A stretch of 56,822 nucleotides of DNA from Shewanella indica (GTDB lineage: Bacteria > Pseudomonadota > Gammaproteobacteria > Enterobacterales > Shewanellaceae). Where the stretch lies: contig NZ_NIJK01000053.1 of assembly GCF_002836975.1 (NCBI RefSeq), positions 29,118-85,939 on the forward strand, in the 5' to 3' direction. Shown piece by piece: positions 15,270 to 24,242 of the stretch; position 1 is the first letter of the stretch; each line of letters begins with the position of its first letter. Position numbers and translations under genes: made by a program. The notes under the pieces are model-generated. The model saw only the letters and a list, made by a program, of their open reading frames with translations. It ran no database searches and was not told the DNA's origin.

Positions 15270-16895
15270 TTATTTTAAGCCTTTTTTCTCCAGGCCGGCA
15301 TAGATAATCTTCTGCTGGATAATGGCAACTATGTTACCCACCAACCAGTAGAGTACCAGACCGGATGGGAACCAGAGGAAGAACACGGTAAAGATGACCG
15401 GCATCCATTGCATCATCTTCTGCTGCATAGGATCCATAGTCGGTGCCATTGGCTGCATTTTTTGCATCAGGAACATGGAAACACCCATCAGCAAAGGCAG
15501 GATGTAGTAAGGATCCTGTACCGACAGATCGTCAATCCACAGCATGAACGGCGCATGGCGCAGTTCCACACCTTCCATCAGTACCCAGTAAAGGGCAATA
15601 AAGATAGGCATTTGCAGCAAGATAGGCAGACAGCCACCCATAGGGTTCACTTTTTCCTTCTTGTACAACTCCATCATGGCCTGGCCCATCTTCTGGCGAT
15701 CATCGCCGAATCTGTCCTTCAGCTCCTGCAGTTTTGGTTGCAGGTTACGCATTTTGGCCATAGAGGTGTATTGCGCCTTGGTCAGCGGGAACAGAATACC
15801 GCGCACCGTTAGGGTGATAAGTATGATGGCCACACCCCAGTTACCCACGATGGATTGGAAGAACATCAACAGCTTGTAGATAGGCACAGCCAGCCACCAG
15901 AGGAAGCCATAATCCACAACCAGGTTAAGGGTGTCAGACAGTTCGGACAGGGCGGCTTGATCCTTTGGACCTACGTAGAAGTCGGCGCTCAAGGTCATTT
16001 CAGTGCCAGGGGCTACTGTCTTTTTCTCGCCCATGAAGCCAATGTTGGCGGTACCTGAACTATCTCTGGTAAATATGGTGTTGGTTTCATTCTTTGGCGG
16101 AACCCAGGCCGACACAAAATAGTGTTGCAGCATGGCGGCCCAGCCACCTTCTGTCTTCTTCTCCAGGTTCTTTTCCTGGATATCTTCAAAGTTATACTTT
16201 TCGTAGCGGATATCGGCAGTCGAGAAGGCGGCACCACGATAAGTTGGCATCATCATGCTGCTGTCTGAAGGCTTGATGGTCTGTTTTATCTGACCGTACA
16301 TCTGAACTTGCAGTGGCTCTGATGTGGTGTTGTTAATCTTGTACTCAACGTCTACGGCAAACTGACCTTTGTGGAAGGTGTAGATCTTGGTGTACTTGGC
16401 GCCGTTTGCTGCTGTGTAGCTCAATGGAACAGTCAGTGTGTCCTGGCCATCGGCAAGAGTGAATTCTTTGGCGCTGGCTGAATAGGTAGCACGGCCCTTG
16501 GTACTGTCTGTACCGCCGCTGCCCATTAGGCCACTCTGGGCTATGTATACGAACCCAGGCTTCTGTTCCAACAGGATGAAGGGTTCGTCTTTGTTCAGCT
16601 CCAGTTTGTGAGAAACCAGAGCGGCATGAACAATGTCACCGCCGACAGGGTTGATCAGCACATCCAGTTGATCTGTGGTGACTCTGATAAGATCTTTGGA
16701 CGCCACGGCTGTTTCTTCTGGCATGCCTGATTCGGCTACCGGAACGTCAGCGCTGTGAGTTGTCTCTTGAACGGAAGTGGCAACTGTATTTTCAGTTACA
16801 GCGGGTTTGGGTGCTTTATCGGTTTGCCATTGTTGCCACAGCAAAAAGCTGACAAACAGCAGGCCGATAAGCAGTAAATTGCGTTGAGATTCCAT
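15270..16895 (-). CDS. yidC: membrane protein insertase YidC
   Basis: This 541-residue protein inserts and folds inner-membrane proteins, alone or with SecYEG. An N-terminal membrane anchor (MESQRNLLLIGLLF) is followed by a Thr/Val-rich linker, the large periplasmic beta domain (about 60-330) and five C-terminal membrane segments from about residue 340. The conserved hydrophilic-groove Arg lies in 'LTVRGILFPLTKAQYTSMAKM'. 'MGGCLPILLQMPIFIALYWVL' is another hallmark, cited by its span. It is 3 bp after yidD, in the conserved rpmH-rnpA-yidD-yidC order. Confidence 0.97.
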   Translation of the reverse strand: MESQRNLLLIGLLFVSFLLWQQWQTDKAPKPAVTENTVATSVQETTHSADVPVAESGMPEETAVASKDLIRVTTDQLDVLINPVGGDIVHAALVSHKLELNKDEPFILLEQKPGFVYIAQSGLMGSGGTDSTKGRATYSASAKEFTLADGQDTLTVPLSYTAANGAKYTKIYTFHKGQFAVDVEYKINNTTSEPLQVQMYGQIKQTIKPSDSSMMMPTYRGAAFSTADIRYEKYNFEDIQEKNLEKKTEGGWAAMLQHYFVSAWVPPKNETNTIFTRDSSGTANIGFMGEKKTVAPGTEMTLSADFYVGPKDQAALSELSDTLNLVVDYGFLWWLAVPIYKLLMFFQSIVGNWGVAIILITLTVRGILFPLTKAQYTSMAKMRNLQPKLQELKDRFGDDRQKMGQAMMELYKKEKVNPMGGCLPILLQMPIFIALYWVLMEGVELRHAPFMLWIDDLSVQDPYYILPLLMGVSMFLMQKMQPMAPTMDPMQQKMMQWMPVIFTVFFLWFPSGLVLYWLVGNIVAIIQQKIIYAGLEKKGLK

Positions 16896-16898
16896 AGC

Positions 16899-17153
16899 CT
16901 ATTTATTACACCTGTCATTTTTAGGGGGGACGGGATCACTGCCGCCCGGATGTAAAGGGTGACATTTTAATATGCGTTTGATTGCAAACCAACTCCCTTT
17001 AATCGTTCCGTGCACTCGCACCGCTTCTATGGCGTAGTGAGAGCAGGTTGGATTAAAGCGACAACGAGGCCCCAGCATAGGGCTGATAAGGAGTTGGTAG
17101 GCTCTGATCGCCTTAATTATCAGCCATTGAAACGGCGACTGAGTTTGCGCCAT
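16899..17153 (-). CDS. yidD: membrane protein insertion efficiency factor YidD
   Basis: This 84-residue protein has the family signature 'YQLLISPMLGPRCRFNPTCSHYAIEA' (span about residues 19-44, with the Cys pair) and 'CHPLHPGGSDPVP'. YidD is a small inner-membrane-associated protein that aids YidC-dependent insertion. Its coding region overlaps the end of rnpA by 34 bp, a well-known arrangement in gammaproteobacteria. Confidence 0.95.
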   Translation of the reverse strand: MAQTQSPFQWLIIKAIRAYQLLISPMLGPRCRFNPTCSHYAIEAVRVHGTIKGSWFAIKRILKCHPLHPGGSDPVPPKNDRCNK

Positions 17154-17476
17154 AACTTTTCTACCAGCTTTCTGAGCTGTTCATTATCCATATCCAGCAC
17201 ACCGCCGCGAACCAGGACCACTATATCCAGTGGTGGCAAATCATGTTGATTGAGGCGGAAGCTATCCCGGATCACCCGCTTGATACGATTGCGTTGATTG
17301 GCTCTCTTTACATGGCGTTTAGCCACAGTGAGTCCAAGACGCGGATGTTGCATCTCATTGGGTACAGCAAGCAGGGTTATCTCAGCTGAGGAGGCTTTAA
17401 TGGGGTTGGAAAATACGGTTTTGAATTGCGCGGGAGTTAGCAAGCGTAACTCCCGCGTAAAGGTGTAACGAGTCAC
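17120..17476 (-). CDS. rnpA: ribonuclease P protein component
   Basis: This 118-residue basic protein is the subunit that pairs with the RNase P RNA to cut tRNA leaders. The signature 'KRANQRNRIKRVIRDSFR' (RNR motif) lies near residues 58-75, preceded by 'RLGLTVAKRHV'. The start is a GTG at 17476, which gives the usual N-terminus 'FTRELRLLTPAQF'. It follows rpmH by 18 bp and is likely co-transcribed with it. Confidence 0.95.
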   Translation of the reverse strand: MTRYTFTRELRLLTPAQFKTVFSNPIKASSAEITLLAVPNEMQHPRLGLTVAKRHVKRANQRNRIKRVIRDSFRLNQHDLPPLDIVVLVRGGVLDMDNEQLRKLVEKLWRKLSRRFNG

Positions 17477-17494
17477 CTAGTTGTCTACTCGCAA

Positions 17495-17632
17495 TTAAGC
17501 AGACAGACGAGCGCGACCTTTGGCACGGCGACGAGCCAGTACCTTACGGCCGTTCGCTGTAGCCATACGAGCGCGGAAGCCGTGAGAACGCTTGCGCTTC
17601 AGGTTGCTAGGTTGAAAAGTACGTTTACTCAT
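17495..17632 (-). CDS. rpmH: 50S ribosomal protein L34
   Basis: This 45-residue protein begins MSKRTFQPSNLKRKRSHGFR and ends 'RAKGRARLSA'. It is a complete, canonical bacterial L34. It is the first gene of the rpmH-rnpA-yidD-yidC cluster and reads away from the dnaA gene. A strong sigma-70 promoter lies upstream at 17702-17730. Confidence 0.98.
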   Translation of the reverse strand: MSKRTFQPSNLKRKRSHGFRARMATANGRKVLARRRAKGRARLSA

Positions 17633-17701
17633 GATGGCAATCCGTCTTTGTTAGTGAATTTACCTTATCTCTGTTTGAGGTAAGGGCAAAAAAGAGGCCG
17701 A

Positions 17702-17730
17702 ATTGTAATCACTTTAGTCAGGGCAGTCAA
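17702..17730 (-). promoter_or_regulatory. sigma-70 promoter of rpmH
   Basis: On the minus strand TTGACT (17730-17725) and TACAAT (17707-17702) are separated by exactly 17 bp. This near-consensus promoter is placed about 70 bp upstream of the rpmH start. The leader between contains a small hairpin (CCTTA/TAAGG near 17663-17685) without a clear T-run. Confidence 0.75.
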
Positions 17731-17773
17731 CACGTGCAGCCCCTCTCAAGGTAATTTATCTCGGCATTTTCGC

Positions 17774-18067
17774 GATCTGTTGAGCTGTTGTCACCACAGG
17801 ATGTGGATAACTCTGTGTACGGACACTACATCTTGTGGATCCATTAATCTTTTGGCAGATCGGCGGTCGCTGATTATAGATCAGGGTGGATCGCTTTATA
17901 AAGCGGGATTTTAACCGGCTCGCCAAATAGCGGATCTTGGGAGATCGATCTGGATCCGACAGATCTGACTGTTGGGATCTGCCTGGGGATAATTACACTT
18001 AAAGGATAGCGATTATTCAGATCTCACTATAGAATACCCTCCTTTCGAGGCGATCTTTTGGGGATAA
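17774..18067. other. oriC-like region between rpmH and dnaA
   Basis: This non-coding spacer has GATC at 17774, 17838, 17858, 17879, 17889, 17933, 17943, 17947, 17953, 17962, 17976, 18020 and 18052. That is 13 sites in about 280 bp, against roughly one expected. A perfect DnaA box, TGTGGATAA, lies at 17802-17810. Two one-mismatch boxes, TGGGGATAA, lie at 17984-17992 and 18059-18067, and a looser one, TTGTGGATC, at 17834. The flank of the perfect box matches the right end of E. coli oriC (ACAGAGTTATCCACA on the minus strand). This could be the functional origin, or the Dam/SeqA- and DnaA-controlled dnaA promoter region with oriC at mnmG/mioC, which is not in the window. Confidence 0.65.
17802..17810 (-). 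promoter_or_regulatory. consensus DnaA box
   Basis: TGTGGATAA on the plus strand, which is TTATCCACA on the minus strand: the perfect high-affinity 9-mer. It is embedded in sequence like the R4 region of E. coli oriC. Confidence 0.85.
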
Positions 18068-18071
18068 GTAC

Positions 18072-19460
18072 GTGGCGGTTTCACTTTGGCAGCAATGTAT
18101 CGGACGACTACAAGATGAGCTTTCTGCTCAACAATTCAGTATGTGGATCAGACCGTTACAAGCCGAAATGGATGGGGATACCCTGGTGCTCTATGCGCCC
18201 AACCGGTTCGTGCTTGACTGGGTTAGAGATAAATATCTCAACATTATCAATCAGTTTTTTACTGAGCATTTGGGCAATGATGCACCGAAACTCAGGTTTG
18301 ATATTGGTAGCCGTCCGTCGGCCAAGCCCCAGGTACAGGCCCCAACTGCGACCAAGGCGTCTGTCAGCGCGCCCAAGAGTGCAGCCGGTAAAGGTGCAAC
18401 CTTTAACACTGCTGCTGAACCGGCTGTAAACCACAGTTATCGCAGTAATATTAATCCCACTTACCAGTTTGACAACTTTGTTGAAGGTAAGTCTAACCAA
18501 CTGGGTAAGGCGGCCGCATTGCAGGTGGCAGAAAACCCGGGTGGTGCCTATAACCCTCTGTTTTTGTATGGCGGTACCGGTCTGGGTAAGACTCACCTGT
18601 TGCACGCCGTAGGCAACGGCATTATCAAGAATAATCCCAACGCCAAAGTGGTTTATATGCATTCCGAGCGTTTTGTTCAAGACATGGTCAAAGCGCTGCA
18701 AAATAATGCTATTGAAGACTTCAAGCGTTACTACCGTAGCGTAGATGCCCTGTTTATTGATGACATTCAGTTCTTTGCCAATAAAGATAGATCCCAGGAA
18801 GAGTTTTTCCATACTTTTAATGCCTTGCTTGAGGGCAATCACCAGATCATTTTGACATCGGATCGTTATCCGAAAGAGATCGATGGTGTGGAAGATCGAC
18901 TCAAGTCGCGCTTTGGCTGGGGTCTTACCGTGGCCATTGAGCCGCCGGAGCTGGAAACCCGGGTCGCCATTTTGATGCGCAAGGCGCAGGAGAGCGGGAT
19001 CAACTTGCCGGATGAAGTGGCCTTCTTCATTGCCAAGCGTTTACGTTCCAACGTGCGTGAATTGGAAGGGGCATTGAACCGGGTTATCGCCAATGCCAAC
19101 TTTACCGGTCGGCCAATAACCATTGATTTTGTGCGCGAAGCCTTGCGTGACCTCTTGGCTCTGCAGGAAAAATTAGTCACTATAGACAACATTCAGAAAA
19201 CAGTGGCTGAATACTACAAGATCAAGATGGCCGATATGCTGTCCAAGCGCCGTTCCCGCAGTGTGGCGAGACCGAGGCAGATGGCCATGGCATTGTCTAA
19301 AGAATTAACCAATCAGAGCTTACCTGAGATAGGTGATGCCTTTGGTGGCCGTGACCATACAACTGTGCTGCATGCTTGCCGCAAGATTGCGCAGCTGCGG
19401 GAAGAGAGTCACGACATTAAAGAAGATTATGCCAACTTGATTAGAACCTTATCTTCTTAA
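18072..19460 (+). CDS. dnaA: chromosomal replication initiator DnaA
   Basis: This 462-residue AAA+ initiator binds DnaA boxes and opens the origin. Domain I is at 1-85 ('SLWQQCIGRLQDELSAQQF'). A variable Ala/Lys linker precedes domain III, with Walker A 'GGTGLGKTHL' near 167 and Walker B 'ALFIDDIQFF' near 225. Domain IV carries the DNA-binding signature 'GGRDHTTVLHACRKI' near 422-436. The start is a GTG at 18072, in register with MAVSLWQQC. A near-consensus DnaA box overlaps the leader at 18059-18067, suggesting autoregulation. It is followed by dnaN after 15 bp. Confidence 0.98.
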   Translation: MAVSLWQQCIGRLQDELSAQQFSMWIRPLQAEMDGDTLVLYAPNRFVLDWVRDKYLNIINQFFTEHLGNDAPKLRFDIGSRPSAKPQVQAPTATKASVSAPKSAAGKGATFNTAAEPAVNHSYRSNINPTYQFDNFVEGKSNQLGKAAALQVAENPGGAYNPLFLYGGTGLGKTHLLHAVGNGIIKNNPNAKVVYMHSERFVQDMVKALQNNAIEDFKRYYRSVDALFIDDIQFFANKDRSQEEFFHTFNALLEGNHQIILTSDRYPKEIDGVEDRLKSRFGWGLTVAIEPPELETRVAILMRKAQESGINLPDEVAFFIAKRLRSNVRELEGALNRVIANANFTGRPITIDFVREALRDLLALQEKLVTIDNIQKTVAEYYKIKMADMLSKRRSRSVARPRQMAMALSKELTNQSLPEIGDAFGGRDHTTVLHACRKIAQLREESHDIKEDYANLIRTLSS

Positions 19461-19475
19461 TCAGGGAACAGGACC

Positions 19476-20576
19476 ATGAAATTTTCGATCGATAGGGATG
19501 CCCTATTAAAGCCGCTCCAGTTGGTCAGTGGCGCGGTGGAAAGACGCCATAACTTGCCCATTCTGGCAAACCTCCTGGTGGAAGTAAGCAATCACTCACT
19601 CAAGATGACGGGTACAGATCTTGAGGTGGAACTGGTCGGTAGTGCCGAGGTCAGTGGCGAAGTGCAGGAAGGTCGCACCACAGTGCCGGCCAAGAAACTG
19701 CTCGATATCGTCAAGTCTCTGCCTGAGCAGAGCGAAATCAAAATCGAACAGCAGGAAAACAAGTGGCTGCTTCGCAGCGGTCGCAGCCGTTTCTCATTGG
19801 CGACGCTACCGGCAGAAGAATACCCCAATGTCGAGAGTTTCCAGCCTGCCATCGAATTTAGCCTCAAGCAGGGCACACTCAAGTCACTGATAGATGCTAC
19901 TCAGTTTTCCATGGCCAACCAGGATGTGCGTTACTACCTCAACGGCTTGCTGCTGGAAACCGAGGGTAATGTACTGCGCGCCATTGCAACAGACGGCCAC
20001 CGCTTGGCTCTGAGCCACAGAGAGATAGCAGCCTCTTTGCCGGAAAATCAGGTGATCGTGCCTCGTAAAGGGGTGATGGAGCTGGCTCGCCTGCTGGACA
20101 GTGAAGATCAGGATATCCATATTGCCATTGGTGAGAACGCCATTCGTGCTACTACCGCCAGCGCAGTGTTCACCAGTAAGCTGGTGGACGGCCGCTTCCC
20201 GGATTATCGTCGGGTATTGCCCAAGGGTGGTGACAAGATAGTGCTGGCCAGTCGCAATCAGCTTAAGCAAGCACTATTGCGGGCATCTATCCTGTCCAAT
20301 GAGAAATTCCGCGGTGTCAGGGTACAGCTGGAAAATGCGCTACTCAAGATTACCGCCAATAACCCGGAGCAGGAAGAAGCCGAAGAGATCATCGATGTGG
20401 ATTATGCCGGTCAGCCGCTCGAAATTGGCTTCAACGTCTCTTATCTGCTGGATGTGCTCAATGGCCTCAAGGCCGACGAAGTCAGGATTACCCTCAGTGA
20501 TGGTAACTCCAGTGCCTTGATTGAAAACCACGTCGAGGAAGACTCCATGTACGTGGTGATGCCGATGCGCCTCTAG
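19476..20576 (+). CDS. dnaN: DNA polymerase III beta sliding clamp
   Basis: The 366 residues form three repeated clamp domains. 'MKFSIDRDALLKPLQLVSGAVERR' opens domain 1, 'YLNGLLLETEGNVLRAIATDGHRLA' lies in domain 2, and the C-terminus is 'YVVMPMRL', the conserved clamp end. It forms a homodimeric ring that holds DNA polymerase III on DNA. It lies 15 bp after dnaA and 19 bp before recF in the dnaA-dnaN-recF-gyrB operon. Confidence 0.98.
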   Translation: MKFSIDRDALLKPLQLVSGAVERRHNLPILANLLVEVSNHSLKMTGTDLEVELVGSAEVSGEVQEGRTTVPAKKLLDIVKSLPEQSEIKIEQQENKWLLRSGRSRFSLATLPAEEYPNVESFQPAIEFSLKQGTLKSLIDATQFSMANQDVRYYLNGLLLETEGNVLRAIATDGHRLALSHREIAASLPENQVIVPRKGVMELARLLDSEDQDIHIAIGENAIRATTASAVFTSKLVDGRFPDYRRVLPKGGDKIVLASRNQLKQALLRASILSNEKFRGVRVQLENALLKITANNPEQEEAEEIIDVDYAGQPLEIGFNVSYLLDVLNGLKADEVRITLSDGNSSALIENHVEEDSMYVVMPMRL

Positions 20577-20595
20577 GGGCGACTTTGGGCCTTAA

Positions 20596-21678
20596 ATGAG
20601 TCTAACTCGTCTCAATATCCAAGCTTTTCGTAATATCGATTCAGCCCAACTGCTTCCCGGCACTGGGCTGAATCTTATTTACGGCCAAAATGGCAGTGGC
20701 AAAACCAGTGTCCTGGAGGCGATTTACTTTCTGGGGATGGGACGTTCATTTCGCAGTCATCTGTCTCAGAGGGTGATCAATAACCAACAGGATCAGTTGA
20801 CCCTGTTTGCCAATTTGAACCTGCCCTCCGGTGACAGTAAGTTGGGACTGCGACGGTTTCGCAGCGGCGAAACCGAGGTCAGAATGGATGGCGAGAAGAT
20901 AAAGCGCCTGTCTGTGCTGGCCGACACTCTTCCAATCCAGGTAATAACTCCAGAGAGCTTTTCGCTGCTGTTTGAAGGCCCTAAGGCCAGGCGTCAGTTT
21001 ATCGACTGGGGCGCCTTTCATTGTGATCCGCAGTTTTATCAGGCTTGGGTTAATGTAAGAAGAATCCTTAAACAGCGTAATCAGTTACTTAAGGATGGTG
21101 CTGCCTATCAGCAAATCGCATTCTGGGACCGGGATTTTGTCCGTTACTCCGAGTTGGTTACTGAGATACGAAAGGCATATGTAGACTCGTTAAATGAACT
21201 ACTTAAGGGTATAATCGGGGAGTTTCTACCACAGGTTGATATCAAGGTTTCTTTTACCCGTGGTTGGGATAGTAAAACTGAGTTTGCGGCCCTGTTGCAG
21301 GCGTCTTATTCCCGGGATCTATCCATGGGGCACACTGTCAGTGGCCCCCATAAAGCTGATTTGAGACTCAGAGTGGGTAATTTGCCTGCTCAGGATGCTT
21401 TGTCTCGTGGTCAGCTGAAGTTGTTGGTGTGTGCATTACGAATAGCACAGGGAAAGTTACTTAAACAACAAATAGATAAGAATAGTATCTATCTGGTCGA
21501 CGATCTGCCGTCAGAGCTGGATGCGAAACACAGGAAGTTATTGCTGCGGCAGTTGAGCGAAACCGGGGCGCAAGTGTTTGTCACTGCGATTGACCCGGCG
21601 GCAATATCAGATTCATTAAGCACGCCCCCCAGCCGGATTTTTCAGGTGGAACAGGGGCGGGTAACGGTCATTGAATAA
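20596..21678 (+). CDS. recF: recombination mediator RecF
   Basis: This 360-residue SMC-like ATPase has Walker A 'GQNGSGKTSVLEA' near residue 30, signature motif 'LSRGQLKLLVCALRIA' and Walker B 'IYLVDDLPSELD' near 292-305. RecF helps load RecA at gapped DNA with RecO and RecR. It is in the dnaA operon, 16 bp ahead of gyrB. Confidence 0.96.
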   Translation: MSLTRLNIQAFRNIDSAQLLPGTGLNLIYGQNGSGKTSVLEAIYFLGMGRSFRSHLSQRVINNQQDQLTLFANLNLPSGDSKLGLRRFRSGETEVRMDGEKIKRLSVLADTLPIQVITPESFSLLFEGPKARRQFIDWGAFHCDPQFYQAWVNVRRILKQRNQLLKDGAAYQQIAFWDRDFVRYSELVTEIRKAYVDSLNELLKGIIGEFLPQVDIKVSFTRGWDSKTEFAALLQASYSRDLSMGHTVSGPHKADLRLRVGNLPAQDALSRGQLKLLVCALRIAQGKLLKQQIDKNSIYLVDDLPSELDAKHRKLLLRQLSETGAQVFVTAIDPAAISDSLSTPPSRIFQVEQGRVTVIE

Positions 21679-21694
21679 CCGATGAGAGAATAAT

Positions 21695-24112
21695 ATGTCA
21701 GAGAACAGTTACGATTCTTCGAGTATTAAGGTCCTTAAGGGCCTTGATGCGGTACGTAAAAGACCTGGGATGTATATTGGTGATACCGACGATGGCACGG
21801 GTCTGCATCACATGGTATTCGAAGTCGTCGATAACTCTATCGATGAAGCTTTGGCGGGCCACTGCAGTGACATAGTGATCACCATTCATGTTGATGGTTC
21901 TGTCTCTGTAAAAGATGATGGTCGTGGTATTCCGGTTGCCATTCACCCTGAAGAAGGAGTATCGGCAGCTCAGGTTATTATGACAGTGCTGCACGCCGGC
22001 GGTAAGTTCGATGACAACTCCTATAAAGTTTCCGGTGGTCTGCACGGTGTAGGTGTATCCGTGGTTAACGCACTGTCGGAAAAACTGCAACTGACTATTC
22101 GCCGCGATGGCAAGGTTTATGAGCAGTTTTACAAACATGGTGAGCCGCAAGAGCCTATCAAGGAAATCGGTGAAGCGACTAAAACAGGTACTGAAATTCG
22201 TTTCTGGCCCAGCCATGAAACCTTTACAGATACCGAGTTTCATTATGAGCTGCTGGCCAAGCGTATTCGCGAACTGTCATTCCTGAACTCCGGCGTGGGT
22301 ATTCGTCTGGTTGACGAGCGCGACAACAAAGATGAGTTATTCCATTATGAGGGCGGTATCAAGGCCTTCGTAGAATACCTGAACCGCAACAAGACTCCGG
22401 TGAATAAGGATGTTTTCCATTTTTCTCAAGAGCGGGAAGATGGCATTACTGTCGAAGTGGCAATGCAGTGGAACGACGGTTTTCAGGAAAGCATTTTCTG
22501 TTTTACCAACAACATTCCGCAGCGTGATGGTGGTACTCACTTGGCAGGTTTCCGGGCGGCATTGACCCGTAACCTGAACAACTACATGGAGAAGGAAGGC
22601 TTCAACAAGAAGGGCAAGACCAACGCCACAGGTGACGATGCCCGTGAAGGTCTGACCGCGGTGGTATCTGTGAAGGTTCCGGATCCTAAGTTCAGCTCCC
22701 AGACCAAAGACAAGCTGGTTTCCAGTGAGGTCAAAGGCGCCGTGGAACAGACCATGGGTGAGAAGCTGAATGACTATCTGCTGGAAAACCCAGCCGATGC
22801 CAAGATGATTGTTGGCAAGATTATCGATGCTGCCCGCGCCCGTGAAGCGGCCCGCAAAGCGCGCGAGATGACCCGCCGTAAAGGTGCTTTGGATTTAGGT
22901 GGTTTGCCGGGTAAATTGGCAGACTGTCAGGAAAAAGACCCAGGTCTTTCTGAAATCTACATAGTGGAGGGTGATTCGGCCGGCGGTAGTGCCAAACAGG
23001 GCCGAAACAGAAAGAACCAGGCTATTTTGCCACTCAAGGGTAAAATTCTTAACGTAGAGAAGGCTCGCTTCGACAAGATGCTGTCTTCTCAGGAAGTGGC
23101 CACTCTTATCACCGCCCTTGGCTGTGGTATCGGCCGTGATGAATATGATCCGGACAAGACCCGTTACCACTACATCATCATCATGACGGATGCTGACGTC
23201 GACGGCTCGCACATTCGTACGCTGCTGTTGACCTTCTTTTTCCGTCAGATGCCAGAGCTGATCGAACGTGGCTTTGTTTATATTGCTCAACCTCCTTTGT
23301 TCAAAGTGAAAAAAGGCAAGCAGGAGCAATATCTGAAAGATGAACCGGCATTGACTGAATACTTGACCACTCAGGCTTTGGATGGCGGCTGCATCTATCC
23401 ATCCAAGGATGCACCGGCTATGTCTGGTGAAGGCCTGGAGCGTCTGGTTTACCAATATCGTGAAGTGGAAGCCATCATTGAGCGCTTGGAAAAACGTTAT
23501 CCAACCAATGTGACCAACCGCATGCTGTATCGTCCACGGGTGACAGCCGAAATGTTGGCCGACGAAGCCGCTATGACCAATTGGTGCAACGGGCTGCTGC
23601 AGGATCTTGAAGATGAAGAGAACGGCGGCGTGATCTACAAGATGGAAACTGTGCTGGATCCTGAGCGTAAGGTGTATCTGCCGCAGCTCATTGTGCGCAA
23701 ACACGGCATAGATACCCATTATCTGTTTGGTTATGACTTCTTCCATTCCAGCGATTATGAACGCATTGCCAAGCTGGGTGAGCAGATCTGTGATCTGATT
23801 GAAGACGGTGGCTATGTTAAACGCGGTGAGAGGGTTAAAGAGGTCAGCAGTTTTGTTGAAGCTCTTGACTGGCTGATAGCCGAGTCCAAGCGCGGTCTCT
23901 ATATCCAGCGTTATAAAGGACTGGGTGAAATGAACCCTGAGCAGCTATGGGAAACCACCATGGATCCAGAGAGCCGTCGCATGTTGCAGGTTACCATTGA
24001 AGATGCGATTGCCGCTGATCAGCTGTTTACCACTCTGATGGGCGATCAGGTTGAGCCAAGACGCGACTTTATTGAGGCCAACGCCCTCAACGTGGCTAAC
24101 CTCGACATTTAA
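21695..24112 (+). CDS. gyrB: DNA gyrase subunit B
   Basis: The protein has 805 residues, the full gammaproteobacterial length. The GHKL ATPase domain has 'EVVDNSIDEALAGHC' near 40, 'DDGRGIPV' and 'GGLHGVGVSVVNALS'. The TOPRIM domain has 'EGDSAGGSAKQGR' near 425 and 'DADVDGSHIRTLLL' near 500. The C-terminus has 'QRYKGLGEMNPEQLWETTMD'. It supplies ATP hydrolysis for negative supercoiling with GyrA. It is the last gene of the dnaA-dnaN-recF-gyrB cluster and is followed by a terminator. Confidence 0.98.
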   Translation: MSENSYDSSSIKVLKGLDAVRKRPGMYIGDTDDGTGLHHMVFEVVDNSIDEALAGHCSDIVITIHVDGSVSVKDDGRGIPVAIHPEEGVSAAQVIMTVLHAGGKFDDNSYKVSGGLHGVGVSVVNALSEKLQLTIRRDGKVYEQFYKHGEPQEPIKEIGEATKTGTEIRFWPSHETFTDTEFHYELLAKRIRELSFLNSGVGIRLVDERDNKDELFHYEGGIKAFVEYLNRNKTPVNKDVFHFSQEREDGITVEVAMQWNDGFQESIFCFTNNIPQRDGGTHLAGFRAALTRNLNNYMEKEGFNKKGKTNATGDDAREGLTAVVSVKVPDPKFSSQTKDKLVSSEVKGAVEQTMGEKLNDYLLENPADAKMIVGKIIDAARAREAARKAREMTRRKGALDLGGLPGKLADCQEKDPGLSEIYIVEGDSAGGSAKQGRNRKNQAILPLKGKILNVEKARFDKMLSSQEVATLITALGCGIGRDEYDPDKTRYHYIIIMTDADVDGSHIRTLLLTFFFRQMPELIERGFVYIAQPPLFKVKKGKQEQYLKDEPALTEYLTTQALDGGCIYPSKDAPAMSGEGLERLVYQYREVEAIIERLEKRYPTNVTNRMLYRPRVTAEMLADEAAMTNWCNGLLQDLEDEENGGVIYKMETVLDPERKVYLPQLIVRKHGIDTHYLFGYDFFHSSDYERIAKLGEQICDLIEDGGYVKRGERVKEVSSFVEALDWLIAESKRGLYIQRYKGLGEMNPEQLWETTMDPESRRMLQVTIEDAIAADQLFTTLMGDQVEPRRDFIEANALNVANLDI

Positions 24113-24132
24113 TCAAACTGCTTATTATCTTT

Positions 24133-24159
24133 AAAAGGAAGGCTTCTGGCCTTCCTTTT
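24133..24159 (+). terminator. rho-independent terminator after gyrB
   Basis: Arms AAAAGGAAGG (24133-24142) and CCTTCCTTTT (24150-24159) with a 7-nt loop, followed by further T residues. It lies 20 bp after the gyrB stop. Confidence 0.85.
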
Positions 24160-24242
24160 TTATTGGATGTTCGCCGCGTTTACTTTGTTAAATAGCGATT
24201 ATACTGAACCATCTTGGGTGGAATAATTGCGCAGGAAATCAA

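Noticed and set aside
18156..18842. 228-codon minus-strand frame inside dnaA
   Set aside because: Antisense shadow of dnaA with no domain.
22895..23746. 283-codon open frame on the minus strand inside gyrB
   Set aside because: It is fully antisense to gyrB, has no recognisable domain and a His/Phe/Gln-rich composition typical of reverse-frame shadows.
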